A stretch of 64,000 nucleotides of DNA from Caenorhabditis elegans (taxonomy: Eukaryota; Nematoda; Chromadorea; Rhabditida; Rhabditidae), in the NCBI RefSeq assembly GCF_000002985.6, contig NC_003283.11, positions 12,214,001 to 12,278,000 of the forward strand, written 5' to 3'. The notes beneath the pieces are model-generated. The model was not told the DNA's origin. It was given only the letters and a program-made list of their open reading frames with translations, and did not search any database. Made by a program: the position numbers and the translations under genes. Shown in pieces: positions 38,350 to 49,823 of this stretch. Position 1 is the first letter of the stretch. Each line of letters begins with the position of its first letter.

Positions 38350-38777
38350 ATTAATTATTTTCATAAAATCTCAATTCTTGATGTATATACTATGAATCCT
38401 TTTTTATAACCAAGTTCGTGTCCTAACATCGTGTCACTTTTTTTTTTTGCTTTTTTGCTTCATTATTGTCTGCTCCTGTGTTGTTTCTCAAGGTGGGAAC
38501 GTATCAAGTGACAAGTGACCACTAGTCAGTCAGCTTGAAGTGGCGATCAGTTGCCGCGCACCACCAGTAGCCCCCAACAGCGCGAAAAGCTTCTTTAGCG
38601 ATAGAAAAGAACACAAACAATTGAAAAAGAAGAAAGTCCAGTGCACACACGACACTTGTGCTTCTTCAGCTACAGTCTTCAGTGGGCAGCAACATCAAGT
38701 TCCACCATCTTTATCATCTGCTCATCCATTCTCTCGATCTGTTCCGGTAAATTTGATTGCCAATCATTTTGCAAATC
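38350..38777 (+). promoter_or_regulatory. lrx-1 upstream region
   Basis: About 430 bp between the G-patch gene and the lrx-1 start. It has a T-run (38439-38448), then mixed sequence with an open but non-homologous frame. I resolved no specific element. Confidence 0.4.
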
Positions 38778-41394
38778 ATGGCATGGTTAACGTCCATATT
38801 TTTCATTCTTCTAGCCGTTCAACCGGTTCTTCCACAGGATCTATATGGCACAGCAACTCAGCAGGTACAGTGAACTGTTCAAAAATTTGTAGCATTTGTT
38901 CTTATTTCTCTTTCTCAAAGTTTCTAATGCTTAGGGTCTCACCACGACCAAGATATTGTTCAAATGAAGGGCTCGCCAAGGGATTTGCACCTATAAGGAG
39001 TACTGTAGTTCAAGTTCAAGTTTTTTTTTCAATTTTTCCTCGTTCGTTCCGATTTTAATGCTTTATTTCTAACTATTTGTTTCGTATTTACATATAAATC
39101 GGTATGAGCTACAAGGAAAATATTTATGTAAAATCGAAAAAATTGTGAAATGAGTCGCACTACAGTACTATTTAAAATCACCGTATTTAAAATATTTCTG
39201 TCGTATCGAGACCTAATTTTGACAAAAAATCGCACAAAAAATCATTATGGTTTTAGGCAACATAAAGATTCCAATTGGATTCACAGACGATTTAAAAACT
39301 TAATTTTGAAAAAAATCAAAACAATCGTTTTTCTTTAGTGAATTGTATAAATATTTTCCAGCAGCCTTATCCATATGTACAACCTAGTGCTTCGTCTGGT
39401 TCTGGAGGCTACGTTCCAAATCCTCAATCAAGCATTCATACTGTTCAGCAGCCATATCCAAATATTGTAAGTTATAAAGGCTTGGGCCAGGGCCGAGGAT
39501 AGGTCTATATTTGTTTACATTACCAGAATATCAAGAAACAATATTTAGGATGTAGTCGAACCAGATGTGGATAGTGTAGACATTTATGAAACTGAAGAAC
39601 CTCAATTTAAAGTTGTGAACCCTGTATTTCCACTTGGTGGATCTGGAATCGTTGAACCTGGTACAATCCCACCACCAATGCCTCAAACTCAAGCTCCAGA
39701 AAAACCAGACAACAGCTATGCAATTAACTATTGTGATAAACGAGAATTCCCAGATGATGTACTAGCACAATATGGATTAGAAAGGATTGATTATTTTGTA
39801 TACAACACTTCATGCTCTCATGTTTTCTTCCAGGTAATTTTTTGGAAATTATTTTTCTGAAATACAGAAATAGTTGAACAAATGTATAATTTAAAGTATT
39901 GAAACTTATCTTTATTGTATGCACGAAATAAGCTATTTTTATTTGTATGCTATCAATATTTATATTTCTACAGTCAATAGATTTCTGAAATTCCGAACTT
40001 CTTTCATATTTTCAGTGTTCAATTGGCCAGACTTTTCCTCTGGCGTGTATGTCCGAAGATCAAGCATTTGATAAGTCTACTGAAAATTGTAATCACAAGA
40101 ATGCTATTAAATTCTGTCCAGAATACGATCATGTCATGCACTGTAGTAAGTCATTCAATTAAGAGTATGTATAAAATTTCATATGGCGTTGATGCACCAT
40201 GAGGTGCGCTTGAAAGTTTGTAAATCTGCAATTTTCTGATTTTGATTTTATGGAAACTTAATTATTTCATCGATTTTTTCTCGAAATCTATAAAATATAT
40301 TTATTTACAAAAAGCTCCAATATAAAATAGTGTTTGATATTGCAGCAATCAAAGACACCTGTACTGAAAATGAGTTTGCTTGTTGTGCAATGCCTCAATC
40401 CTGTATCCATGTGAGCAAACGTTGTGATGGTCACCCAGACTGTGCCGATGGGGAAGATGAGAACAATTGTCGTAAGTTACTCATTACAACAATTGCCAAT
40501 TAAATTGAAAACCTTTAGCATCGTGTGCACGTGATGAGTTTGCATGTGTGAAGAGTGAACATTGTATTCCTGCAAACAAAAGATGTGACGGTGTGGCTGA
40601 TGATTGTGAAGATGGATCGAATCTTGATGAAATTGGATGCAGTAAAAATACAAGTAATTTTTACTTTTTAAAATGTACTTTATAACAAAGTAATTAAAGC
40701 TTGTATTGGAAAGTTCGTCTGTGGAACATCGCGTGGAGGTGTTTCATGTGTGGATTTAGATATGCATTGTGATGGAAAGAAAGATTGTTTAAATGGAGAA
40801 GATGAAATGAATTGTAGTAAGTTTTTTTCTGCCTCCCTTCTTCTCACCCGGAAAACACCTCTGGAAAGTTATAAGTGGCGAAATAATGTACAGTACTTCC
40901 TCTAATAATATCGCATCCTACTATTTCACTTTAAAAGGTTATACCTCGGTTCAATTTAAAGATATTGAACATATTTTTCAATAAATAATTGACTGCAAAC
41001 GATAGAAAAAAGTTTTCAAAAAATTGTCAAATGACAATTTTTAAATAGGAGAAAAGACAACTGAGATATTTAATTGTCAAAGTCTAACATTGGGAGTGCA
41101 ACATTAATAGAAATACATACAATTTGGAATGTCTTTCTTAACTATAACCACACATTTTGGCACAACTTCAATGTGCGAACTTTTTCTTGTTCGAGACAAA
41201 AACATAGGAAAAAAAGTATTTTTAGCCAAGTGTCCAAATAAACACTGACGAATACTACACTTGTTATTTCAGAACAAGAAGGACGCCAAAAATATTTGCT
41301 CTGCGAGAATCAAAAACAATCAGTGACACGTCTACAATGGTGTAATGGAGAAACAGATTGTGCTGATGGATCTGATGAAAAATATTGTTACTAG
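38778..41394 (+). CDS. lrx-1: Secreted LDL-receptor class A repeat protein LRX-1
   Basis: Nine exons: 38778-38864, 39362-39466, 39549-39833, 40016-40145, 40346-40471, 40519-40641, 40700-40816, 41273-41394 plus matching phases throughout (eight coding blocks listed; I found no further one). They give 364 aa. The signal peptide is MAWLTSIFFILLAVQPVLPQ. A Pro/Gln-rich linker follows, then a Cys-containing domain (about residues 130-200), then four LDL-A modules: CDGHPDCADGEDENNC, CDGVADDCEDGSNLDEIGC, CDGKKDCLNGEDEMNC and CNGETDCADGSDEKYC. These carry the D-x-S/E-D-E calcium cage. No transmembrane helix follows (it stops at CY), so it is secreted rather than a true receptor. Each LDL-A repeat is roughly one exon. 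Ligand and role are not evident from sequence. Confidence 0.9.
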
Positions 41395-41432
41395 ATACTG
41401 CTGAACTTCTTGTCGATTTCCCTTAATTTATA

Positions 41433-41438
41433 AATAAA
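41433..41438 (+). terminator. Poly(A) signal AATAAA of lrx-1
   Basis: AATAAA begins 39 bp after the lrx-1 stop codon; the next gene starts about 200 bp further on. Confidence 0.65.
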
Positions 41439-41642
41439 TACATGAATGTCATTGCTTCTTGAAATATTCTTTCAAATTATTTGACAAAACGATTAGTTTC
41501 GCTTTGAAAATTTGACGGAAAAGAGGTCGAAAAGGGTGGGGACTGGTTATTTTTCAAGGTTTACTGTTTCTCTTTTTCTCTTCTTTTTGTTACTCTTACC
41601 CCTTTTCAACTTTGACACCGAAAGTCAACCAGTGTTAGACTC

Positions 41643-42715
41643 ATGAGTATTTCCGTATATTCTGTTACTATTTTCACACTTTTGACATTACTTCCGTTAA
41701 TATGTATATCACTGGAGTGCATCAACTCAACATCATACATGGACAGAGTTCTCGTCAAACCAATGAGCTCACATTGTCGTTTGAATAATGCACTTTGTGT
41801 GAAGACAATGCAAATTAGTCAGAATTCTGGTATGCACATATTTTTTGAAGTTGGAACTTTTAATATTGATCATTTCGTATTGACCGTCTCCGACTCAATA
41901 TTTTTTGTTCCAACATTGATTAACTACCATTAACTGTCATTAAGTTCTGGTCCAAAAAATTGAATCAGAAGTTGGCAGAAGTTTGAACAAAGTTGAGCTA
42001 AAATTTTTAAAATTTTTGGCGCGCTCAAAACCAAATATTTCTTAAGTTTTACCAAAGTCTTGCCAATTTTTGAACAAATTATATAATTGGTCCAATACAA
42101 GGCTGATTTGAAAAAAATCTATCAATTTTGTTTGAAAAGTTTCGCAAAGTCAATTTCAATTTAAATAAATCCGAACTATCCTAATTCCGAATTTTATTTT
42201 TTATTGTCAGTGCACATGACCCCAGGGATAATCTAGATTCAAAGTTTATTGACTAATCCATTTTACCGTTCCAGATGGTTCACCAAAGGTATTATCTATT
42301 CATCGAGAGTGCTATGAACTTGAACCACCACAGGCTTATAGAGATGGTAGAGGATGTTTGGATTCATATGATGAAGATGATCCAATTTCTAGACGAATTG
42401 GTGAGAATAATACTTCATTACCACTTTTAGGGTCAAGGTTTCATAGATTTTTTGAGAGTAAACGTGTAGCTCTTTTTTCTTAAACTTTTGTTAAGTAATT
42501 TATGCAACTTTATTGAAAAGTCTCTCACTAATTCTTTCAAAACAAAAACAATTTTGTTACTCTACTGACGTGAAAACATTTAAATTGATTTCTATTTACC
42601 TGTCTATAAAACTAGAGACTGAAAATCAACAAGAGAAATAGACATTTAAACAAATCAACATTCAGGGCCACACTTGATCACGTGTTACTGTTCATCGGAT
42701 TTATGCAACTTCTGA
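41643..42715 (+). CDS. Small secreted Ly6-like (three-finger) cysteine-rich protein
   Basis: Three exons by phase (41643-41829, 42275-42400, 42666-42715), 120 aa. A signal peptide (MSISVYSVTIFTLLTLLPLI) is followed by a mature part with eight cysteines ending TCYCSSDLCNF; the C-x-C...D-L-C-N end is the hallmark of Ly6/uPAR three-finger modules. There is no hydrophobic tail after it, so no GPI signal is apparent. Worm Ly6 proteins often modulate receptors or channels, but nothing here points to a partner. The last exon uses acceptor cattcag at 42659-42665, and its coding end overlaps the start of the next gene by 13 bp in another frame. Not recognised as a named gene. Confidence 0.75.
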
Positions 42716-44779
42716 CTTTACCCACTCTTATTTTTATTTTCTTGAATTATGGTACACCATGTCTTTCACTTCGAATTCTTGTATACTCTCCACGAATGAT
42801 ACCGAGCCATGTGGCATTTGTGGCAAATATAGCTAATCTTCTTGGTCAACGGGGCCACAATGTTGTAAGTTATTCGAAAAAAGTACAAATAAAAAATTAA
42901 AATTTCAAACTTCAGGTAGTTGTAGATAATGTGCTTCGCAGTGATATTTCAAACAAATTAGATTTGAAAGTTATTGAAAAGGTTGTAAAAGTTGAAACGG
43001 TCAGTTGACAGACAATTATAATGAACACAAATTTTATGACATTTTTAGTCGGCAAATGTTGCAAAATTGCTTGCTGATCAAAGTATTCCCATAAACTTTT
43101 GGAGTATGCGAAATGAACCAGAGGAACAGAAGAAGGTTATGAAACAATTGGGAATTATATTTTTAGAACAATGTAAATATTTGGTATCAAAAGAAGAAAC
43201 CGTGTTTAATGAATTGAAACATTTGGAATTTGATTTTGGAATTCATGAAGTTTTTGATATTTGTGGAATTGGAATTTTTGAAAAACTGGGTATCCGAAAA
43301 TCTGTGATATTGTCTTCAACTGGAATGAGAGATATTGTTAATGAAGCTCTTGGTATTTCGAGTCAATTGCAAGATGCTTGTGAGTTTTTTTGATCATCGA
43401 AAAATTGAAATCATGATAAAATTATTTCAGCGATTCTTTCTGATTATGGAAATAGTATTCCTTTCTATGGAATACGGAGAAATTTAAAATTTCATTCTGC
43501 CTGGAGAAACTTTTTTGAGGTACAGAGCAAGACGTTGGAGCCACTTTTTGAAACAACTAGCAGCTTTGAAGTAGGTTCACAGCAATTCTTTTTTTTTCAA
43601 AATGTTTTTGCTTTAGAATCTCCTCCGATTTAGCAATCTAATGTTTTTGAACACCCATGAGCTCGCAGATGCTCATCGACCATGGAGCAGGAGAGTTCAT
43701 GAAATTGGAGGAATATCCTTTAAATTTCCAATGCCACTGAAAAACGTCAGTTTGTTTTTACGCGTTGAAAAATAAAACACAATTTTCCAGGAATATATCA
43801 ATCTATTCAATAAATATAATTCCATAATCCTTGTGTCATTCGGAACTACAACACCTTCGTTTTTGATGCCCGAGAAATATAAAAATACGTTAATAAATAC
43901 TTTCCAAAGGTTTCCTGACTTTCTTTTCATTTGGAAATATGAGAAAGACGACGAGTTCACACAGAAAAATAAGAAAGGGAATGTGGTTTTCAAGAAGTTT
44001 TTGCCTCAAGTTGATTTATTAGGTGAGATGCATAAATTTAGAAAAATTTGGTACGATTTTGTAGCCAAAGTAAGTTTTTATCTTCTTTTAGAATGTCCTG
44101 AAAAAATAAAATGATTTTTTGAACAAGAAAAGTCTGAAATTTTTCCAGGTAAAAAAACACAATCCAGATCGACTTTTCTAAATTTCATAGTGCTCCTTAA
44201 CAGCTAAATTTTTTTGTGTTATTATATTTCAAAAACATAAGTAACTTTCGTTAAAAATATTTTCAGAATCAAGAAAAATCAAATTATTCATCACACATGG
44301 CGGTCAGAATAGTCTTCTTGAAACTTTTCATTCAAACACTCGTACTCTGATAACTCCCTTATTTGGTGATCAACACAGGAACGCTCAAATTGCATTGGAA
44401 AACGGATTGAGTCATGTTTTACTCAAAGATCAACTAGCGAATGAAGAATTGGTTTATGCAGCAATAAAACAAGGAACTGAAAGTAACAAAAAGTAAAATA
44501 AAATTGAAATTGTTTTAATTTTTGGAATGCAACTTATTTTACAGACTAGATGACAACTTGTTAAAATTATCTTCAAATTTGAAAAATGCGAAACAAACTT
44601 CCGAAAACCTTTTCCTGGATACTGTTGAATCTACATACACTGATAACTTATCGCCTCTTAACTTTGAGTTTTATCCAAAATTGTATTCCTCTGATCAAAT
44701 TCTTTTATATTTAGACTCAATTGCCATGTTTACTCTGACATTGTTGACAATGATATTAATTAGAAAGTTTCTTCTATAA
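42703..44779 (+). CDS. UDP-glycosyltransferase (first of tandem pair)
   Basis: Transfers sugar from a UDP-sugar to small lipophilic acceptors in the ER lumen (family knowledge). Eight exons: 42703-42864, 42916-42999, 43049-43379, 43431-43570, 43617-43745, 43791-44022, 44267-44492, 44545-44779, 512 aa. Hydrophobic signal peptide, then N-terminal acceptor domain with YSPRMIPSHVAFVANIANLL, where H after S is the expected catalytic histidine. UGT signature FITHGGQNSLLETFHSN continues to LFGDQHRNA. A C-terminal membrane anchor (about 20 hydrophobic residues) ends with the basic RKFLL. The start ATG at 42703 lies inside the last exon of the preceding gene; an acceptor at 42665 would give a 37-nt leader if trans-spliced. 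Likely one of the ugt genes of this cluster (ugt-55/ugt-56 by memory, which one not certain). Confidence 0.9.
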
Positions 44780-44950
44780 AATATTTTCATTCATGCTTCA
44801 ATAATTATTTCGTCTCATAAATAATAATAATGGGGCACATTTCTAGAACTTAATAGCCAAAATCTGTTACTTTGGCTTCTCTCCGTGTTCCTTGATTTTA
44901 GAAACCTTATAACAGACAATTAGATTTAGAGCTCCGCCTAATCTATTCCA

Positions 44951-44958
44951 TATAAATA
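44951..44958 (+). promoter_or_regulatory. TATA box of second UGT
   Basis: TATAAATA lies 40 bp upstream of the start codon and upstream of a short acceptor-bounded leader. Confidence 0.5.
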
Positions 44959-44997
44959 CCCGATGTGTTGCAAAAACAAGTACATTCAGGTGTCGAA

Positions 44998-47110
44998 ATG
45001 TTGTGGGCTTTCATCGTTTGGCTCGGTGCTCTTTGCATTTATGGATCAGCTTTTGATATTCTGATTTATGCTCCACGAATGATGCAGAGTCATGTGTATT
45101 TCACGGCAAGGATTGCGAATGTGCTTGCAGCAAGAGGACACAAGGTGGTAGGTCAATTCAATTTATTTTGCACGTAGAACAAGTTATTTATGTAGGTAAA
45201 ATTCTGATAAATATATTTGAGAAATAAGAGGAATTGTACTTACAAACAGGTAGTTGAAAGAAATACGACTTTTAAAGTAGATGACGGCAAAAAATCAGCT
45301 GCGGAAGAACATTTTTAACTAAAAAAGTATACACGTAATAGTTTCAGGCCATTTATATTAATAAAAATTTTAAAAAACAATTTTTAGACAGTAATTGATA
45401 ACGTATTCCGATACGACGTCGATAACGAACTATCATCAGATATTCATGAAATCATCTCAGTTGAACCAAGCCCTGAAGTCACTAAACTACTTAACACCGG
45501 TAGTTTGCCCACAATATTATGGAACTCAAAAGCATCACCGGAAGAACAACGAACTGTAAGTGAGATTATTTTAACAAATTTCCCGGCTTAAAACGTTTAC
45601 AATTCTAACTTCTTTTTTTAGATAATGGAAGGCCTTGGTCATGTACATCGTCTTCAATGCACTCACCTAATTGAGAATAGCACACTGATTCCTAAACTAC
45701 AAGAAATTAAATTTGACTTTGCAATTCATGAAGTATTCGATTCTTGTGGAGTCGGTATTCTTGAGGTAATCGGTGTACAGAAGACTGTTATTGTATCATC
45801 AACTGGACCAATGGATGTTGTCCCAATTACACTTGGAATATCTGATACATTGAACACTCCATGTTAGTTTGACACAGAATGGAAATGATTTACTATGAAA
45901 CCAATTTCAGCTCTATTATCGGATTATGGAAGTTACCTATCATTTTTTGAAAAACGAAGAAATCTCAAGTTTCTATCTGGAATGCTCAATTTCCACGAAA
46001 TGCAGGACTCAATGATATCTCCGCTTTTCAAAAAATATTATGGATTGAAAAAACCTACTGGTGAAATAATGAGACAAGCAAATTTATTGTTTTATAATAT
46101 TCATGAAGGATCAGATGGAATGAGAATGAGAGGACGAAGAAGTTTTGATATTGGAGGGATTGCTTTTAAGGATCAAAAGAATTTGACTATGGTATTTTGC
46201 CTTTTTGCAAATTTTTTGAATAGCGCCTGAAGCAGTTTGCAAGCTTTACAATAAGATTATGGTGGTATTGATTTTTAATTCAGGAGTATCAAACTCTTCT
46301 CTCTGATCCTCGTCCTAAAGTGCTCGTATCATTTGGTACTGCAGCCACATCATCTCATATGCCTCAAAATTTGAAAAATTCGTTGATGACTGCAATGAAA
46401 CAAATGAACAATGTTTTGTTCATATGGAAATATGAAATGGAAGATAATTTCACAAAACAGGAGGAGCTCACAACAAATATAATTTTCAAAAAGTTTTTGC
46501 CGCAGACTGATTTATTAGGTGAGTGATTTTCAGTACTTTTATAAAGTCGTTTTTGAAAAATTCCAGCTAGCAGCAAAATTGACCTGTTTGTTACCCATTG
46601 TGGCCAGAACAGCTTACTTGAAGCATTTAATTCTGGAGTTCGAGTGTTAGCAGTTCCACTATTTGGAGACCAACACCGAAATGCAAAGCTTGCCTTTGAA
46701 AATGGATTAATTGAAATTCTTCCGAAATCTGACATCGAAACTCCGGCGAAAATTGTGAAAGCCGTCAAAACAGGACTGGAACCGAATGCAAAGTATAAAA
46801 TATTTTCAGAGTGATTTCAATTGTTCCTAATTTCAGACTGGATCAAAACATTGTTCTTATTTCTTCTCTTTTAAGAAATTCGAAAGAAAACGCCGAGAAC
46901 CTACTGATTTCCACAATCGAAGCTACATATTCAACAGAGTTTCCACCGAATTTTTCCAAATTTCCAAAAAACTATCACCCAAATACCTTGGTTCGACTAA
47001 TTGATTCATCGATTGCTTTAGTTTTTATGCTTTTTATTTTTGTTTTTGTAAACCATTTTAGAAAAAACTATGTAGGATTTAAATATCCATTGAGTTTTTC
47101 AACAAAATAA
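44998..47110 (+). CDS. UDP-glycosyltransferase (second of tandem pair)
   Basis: Seven exons: 44998-45147, 45388-45555, 45622-45862, 45911-46191, 46284-46518, 46567-46792, 46837-47110, 524 aa. It is a paralogue of the upstream gene: most exon boundaries and motifs correspond (YAPRMMQSHVYFTARIANVL, FVTHCGQNSLLEAFNSG, LFGDQHRNAKLA), but the pair of introns found in the middle of the first copy is a single junction here. Signal peptide MLWAFIVWLGALCIYGSAF; C-terminal anchor, then a Lys-rich tail ending STK. The signature has C where most UGTs have G (THCGQ versus THGGQ). A TATA box (44951-44958) and acceptor acattcag (44982-44989 region) precede the ATG, so it has its own promoter. Detoxification is the usual role; the substrate is unknown. 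Confidence 0.9.
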
Positions 47111-47803
47111 AAAAAATGTGATAATTGTTCTACAACAATTCATCTTTAAATGTAATTTTTCTACTTTTATCCCGTTACTGCTCAGAAAAGCTTCAATAAA
47201 CGTTCATTCCAGTTGGACTAATAGTTTTAATACCGCTTACAGTATTGTAAACTTGAGTGTAGACTTCTAGTTCCCCGAAAACGAGGAGACTATGTCAATC
47301 GTTGGAACTTGTATCATGCAAAAAAGATTTCGAAATACCAAGATCAAAATACTAATAACATTTGTTTTGAAATCTCAAGTTTTGCATACTCACTTTAAAC
47401 AAACTTTTATACAGGTTAACTAGATTATTTAGGGGAATCAGTTGATGGTTGAGTCGTGACTTAACATCTGTCTACTGTTTGTGTGCCTTTGATCTTTTTC
47501 CGTGAAATGAAAACAACTTATTTTGTGTTTTGTGTTCAGTTTTCCGCAGTTTTCTTGCAGATCAATTTCGCAATAGACTATATTTCGCAATAGGGAATAG
47601 GTATTTAAAGAGAGGTAAACATAATTTTTTCTAATTTTTTTAAAAATATTAATTTTCTGTTTCTTCAGTTAACACATGTAAGAGACACAATGCTGAGCAA
47701 ATTTACCATTTTTCAAACTGGGTACACACATTACTTAATATGTTTCACTTTTATTTGGTTAAAAAACATAATTGTGTTTCAAATCCCTCAATTGCAGAGA
47801 ACA
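47111..47803 (+). promoter_or_regulatory. tbb-6 upstream region
   Basis: About 690 bp of AT-rich DNA from the UGT stop to the tubulin ATG. An AATAAA near 47197 may serve the UGT. An acceptor (caattgcag, about 47789-47797) ends 6 bp before the ATG, the expected SL leader arrangement. tbb-6 is known to be switched on by mitochondrial stress through PMK-3 p38 signalling; I could not pick out the responsible site. Confidence 0.5.
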
Positions 47804-49261
47804 ATGAAAGAAATTATTAACGTTCAAGTTGGACAATGTGGAAACCAGATTGGAGCCAAATTCTGGGAATACATATCGGAAGAGCACGGTCTTCAAACTG
47901 ACGGGACATACAAAGGAGATAATGGTTCCCAGCTTGAACGTATAACTTCCTATTATAAGGAGATGGAAGGTGAGGGAATTAAGAAAATCGTTGTTCCTTC
48001 TACTTCTGTTTTGAACATATTTAAGGTCGAAAGTATGTTCCTCGTGCGATTTTGGTAGATCTTGATCCCGAATCCATCAATTATGTCCGTTCTACACAAT
48101 ATGGAAAGCTGTTTGATCCGGAAAATGCGGTCAGTGGAGAAAGTGGAGCTGGAAATAATTGGTCAAGGGGATATTACGAGCAGGGAGCTGAAATCGTTGA
48201 TAAGGTTCTTAGCGTAATCCGCCGAGAAGCAGAAGCTGCTGACAGTCTGGAAGGATTTCAACTTATTCACTCATTGGGTGGAGGTACTGGATCTGGATTA
48301 GGATCTCTACTCATCTCAAAGCTCCGAGAAGAGTATTCTGATAAAACCCTGAGCACGTGCTCAATCATTCCATCTGCTAAAGTTTCGGATACGGTTGTCG
48401 AGCCATATAATGCAATTCTCTCCATGCCCCATCTCATGGATAATTGTGACGAGAACTTCTGCATCGATAATGAAGCAATCTTCGACATCTGTCAATACAA
48501 TCTCAAACTTGAAAATCGCGTAACATACGGTGATTTGAATCATCTTGGTAAGACTGGAGAGCTGAGGTTTTATTAGTTAATTTCAGAATCATTCTGTACA
48601 ACTTACTGTTTCAGCGTCTCTTGCATTATCTGGAATAACAACTTTCCAAAGATTCAAAGGAAATCTGAAAACGGATATTCGCAAGCTCAACACTGCAGGT
48701 TCACCTCGCCTTCATTTCTTCATGACTTCATTCGCTCCAGTATATGGAAAAGGAATTATAGATTGTCAGGCATTCAGTATTTCTGATCTTACCCAACAAG
48801 TTCTCGATGCCAAGAATATAATGACTTGTAACCATAATCAGGGAAAATTCTTGTCTTCTGCTATTATTTACCGTGGTCAACAGACTGAGAAGAAGGATGC
48901 TGAACAAATCATCAGTGTGGAAAATGAAGATCCATCTGAAATGATTGAGTCTTTACCAAAGAGCACAAATACCGATGTCTGTGATATTCCATCGAGAGGA
49001 CTCAAGACATCTGCTACTTTCATTGCAAACTCCACTGCAATCCAGGAACCACTCAAACGTATTTCTAAGCAGTTTGCAGGTGAGATTTCATAAGTTTAGA
49101 AGTTAGAGCAAATTGTATGAAACTACTCTACAGGCCTGTTCCGTCGCAAAGCATTCCTTCATTGGTACACGATGGAAGAGTCGGAGTTCACTGACGCCGA
49201 GAACAAAGTGAATGATCTTATCTCGGAGTTCCAACAATATGAGAAAGTTCATTCAGCCTAA
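47804..49261 (+). CDS. tbb-6: Divergent beta-tubulin TBB-6
   Basis: Four exons (47804-47969, 48026-48547, 48615-49079, 49134-49261), 426 aa, shorter than the usual 441-450. N-terminus [20 protein letters not shown] is clearly beta-tubulin, as are [15 protein letters not shown], the GTP-binding loop GGGTGSG, FHWYT-like [15 protein letters not shown] and [13 protein letters not shown]. Oddities: MKEI replaces the MREI motif used in tubulin mRNA autoregulation; the core differs from canonical beta-tubulin at many positions (for example [20 protein letters not shown]); and the protein ends YEKVHSA, so the Glu-rich C-terminal tail, site of polyglutamylation and MAP binding, is absent. It is therefore an unusual isotype, known as a stress-induced one. 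The upstream in-frame sequence from 47690 lies before the acceptor and is not coding. Confidence 0.93.
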
Positions 49262-49452
49262 CTTCTCCGTGTTGAGATTTCAGTTTGATATCGAAAAAAT
49301 TTTCTTAAATGATTACCAAATATAGTGGGAAACCACATCAGATAATGAACAATATTATACGTTGAATTATAATCGTTTCAGATATTTATTGATTGAAACA
49401 TTCATAGGCAGAGTTAAACGAGAAAAAGCCCGAAGGCAGGAAATAATAATCA

Positions 49453-49458
49453 TTTATT
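49453..49458 (-). terminator. Poly(A) signal of the MSP-domain gene
   Basis: The + strand tttatt gives AATAAA on the - strand, about 42 bp past the stop codon. Confidence 0.6.
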
Positions 49459-49499
49459 ATTTAGTGTTTCAGATTATTTGGTGATTTAGATCTATTTTC

Positions 49500-49823
49500 T
49501 CATTCGGCAGTGATCTTCACGATGACTTCACCTTGCTGTGCTCCAGCTTTGAATGGTGCTTGAGGATCAGTCTCATCGGCTGGCACTTCAGCATATTGAA
49601 TGACAAGCTTGTCAACTTTTGGTGGTCCAGCAATACGATTGATATCCAACTTGGTTTTTCCCTTCGGATCAATGAATCCGTAGACGGGACGAACACGGTA
49701 GTGCTCATTGTTCGACGATTTCACCTTGAATGCCAAACGAGAATCCGACTCCGAGACGATGTTGTGAACCGAATTACCTCCAGATGCAGGGAAGTTTCCA
49801 GTTGGTGGGTCGACGTTGATCAT
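49500..49823 (-). CDS. MSP-domain protein (SSP-like, sperm-specific class)
   Basis: A single intronless exon, 107 aa, made entirely of an MSP (immunoglobulin-like) domain: MINVDPPTGNFPASGGNSVH, RLAFKVKSSNNEHYRVRPVYGFIDPK, VDKLVIQYAEVPADETDP, ending GEVIVKITAE. Length and start match the SSP (sperm-specific, class P) proteins rather than full MSP (127 aa). MSP-domain proteins build sperm motility filaments or bind partners in sperm (family knowledge). Small, intronless MSP-domain genes are typically expressed in spermatogenesis. The exact ssp number cannot be given from sequence alone. Confidence 0.9.
   Translation of the reverse strand: MINVDPPTGNFPASGGNSVHNIVSESDSRLAFKVKSSNNEHYRVRPVYGFIDPKGKTKLDINRIAGPPKVDKLVIQYAEVPADETDPQAPFKAGAQQGEVIVKITAE

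Noticed and set aside
38540-39058. 172-codon open frame overlapping the lrx-1 start
   Set aside because: Wrong frame relative to the signal peptide and LDL-A exons; the sequence is Ser/Phe-rich without motifs.
47690-47803. N-terminal extension of tbb-6 in frame upstream of MKEI
   Set aside because: It precedes a strong acceptor (caattgcag) and is hydrophobic and unlike tubulin, which starts with M-[RK]-E-I.
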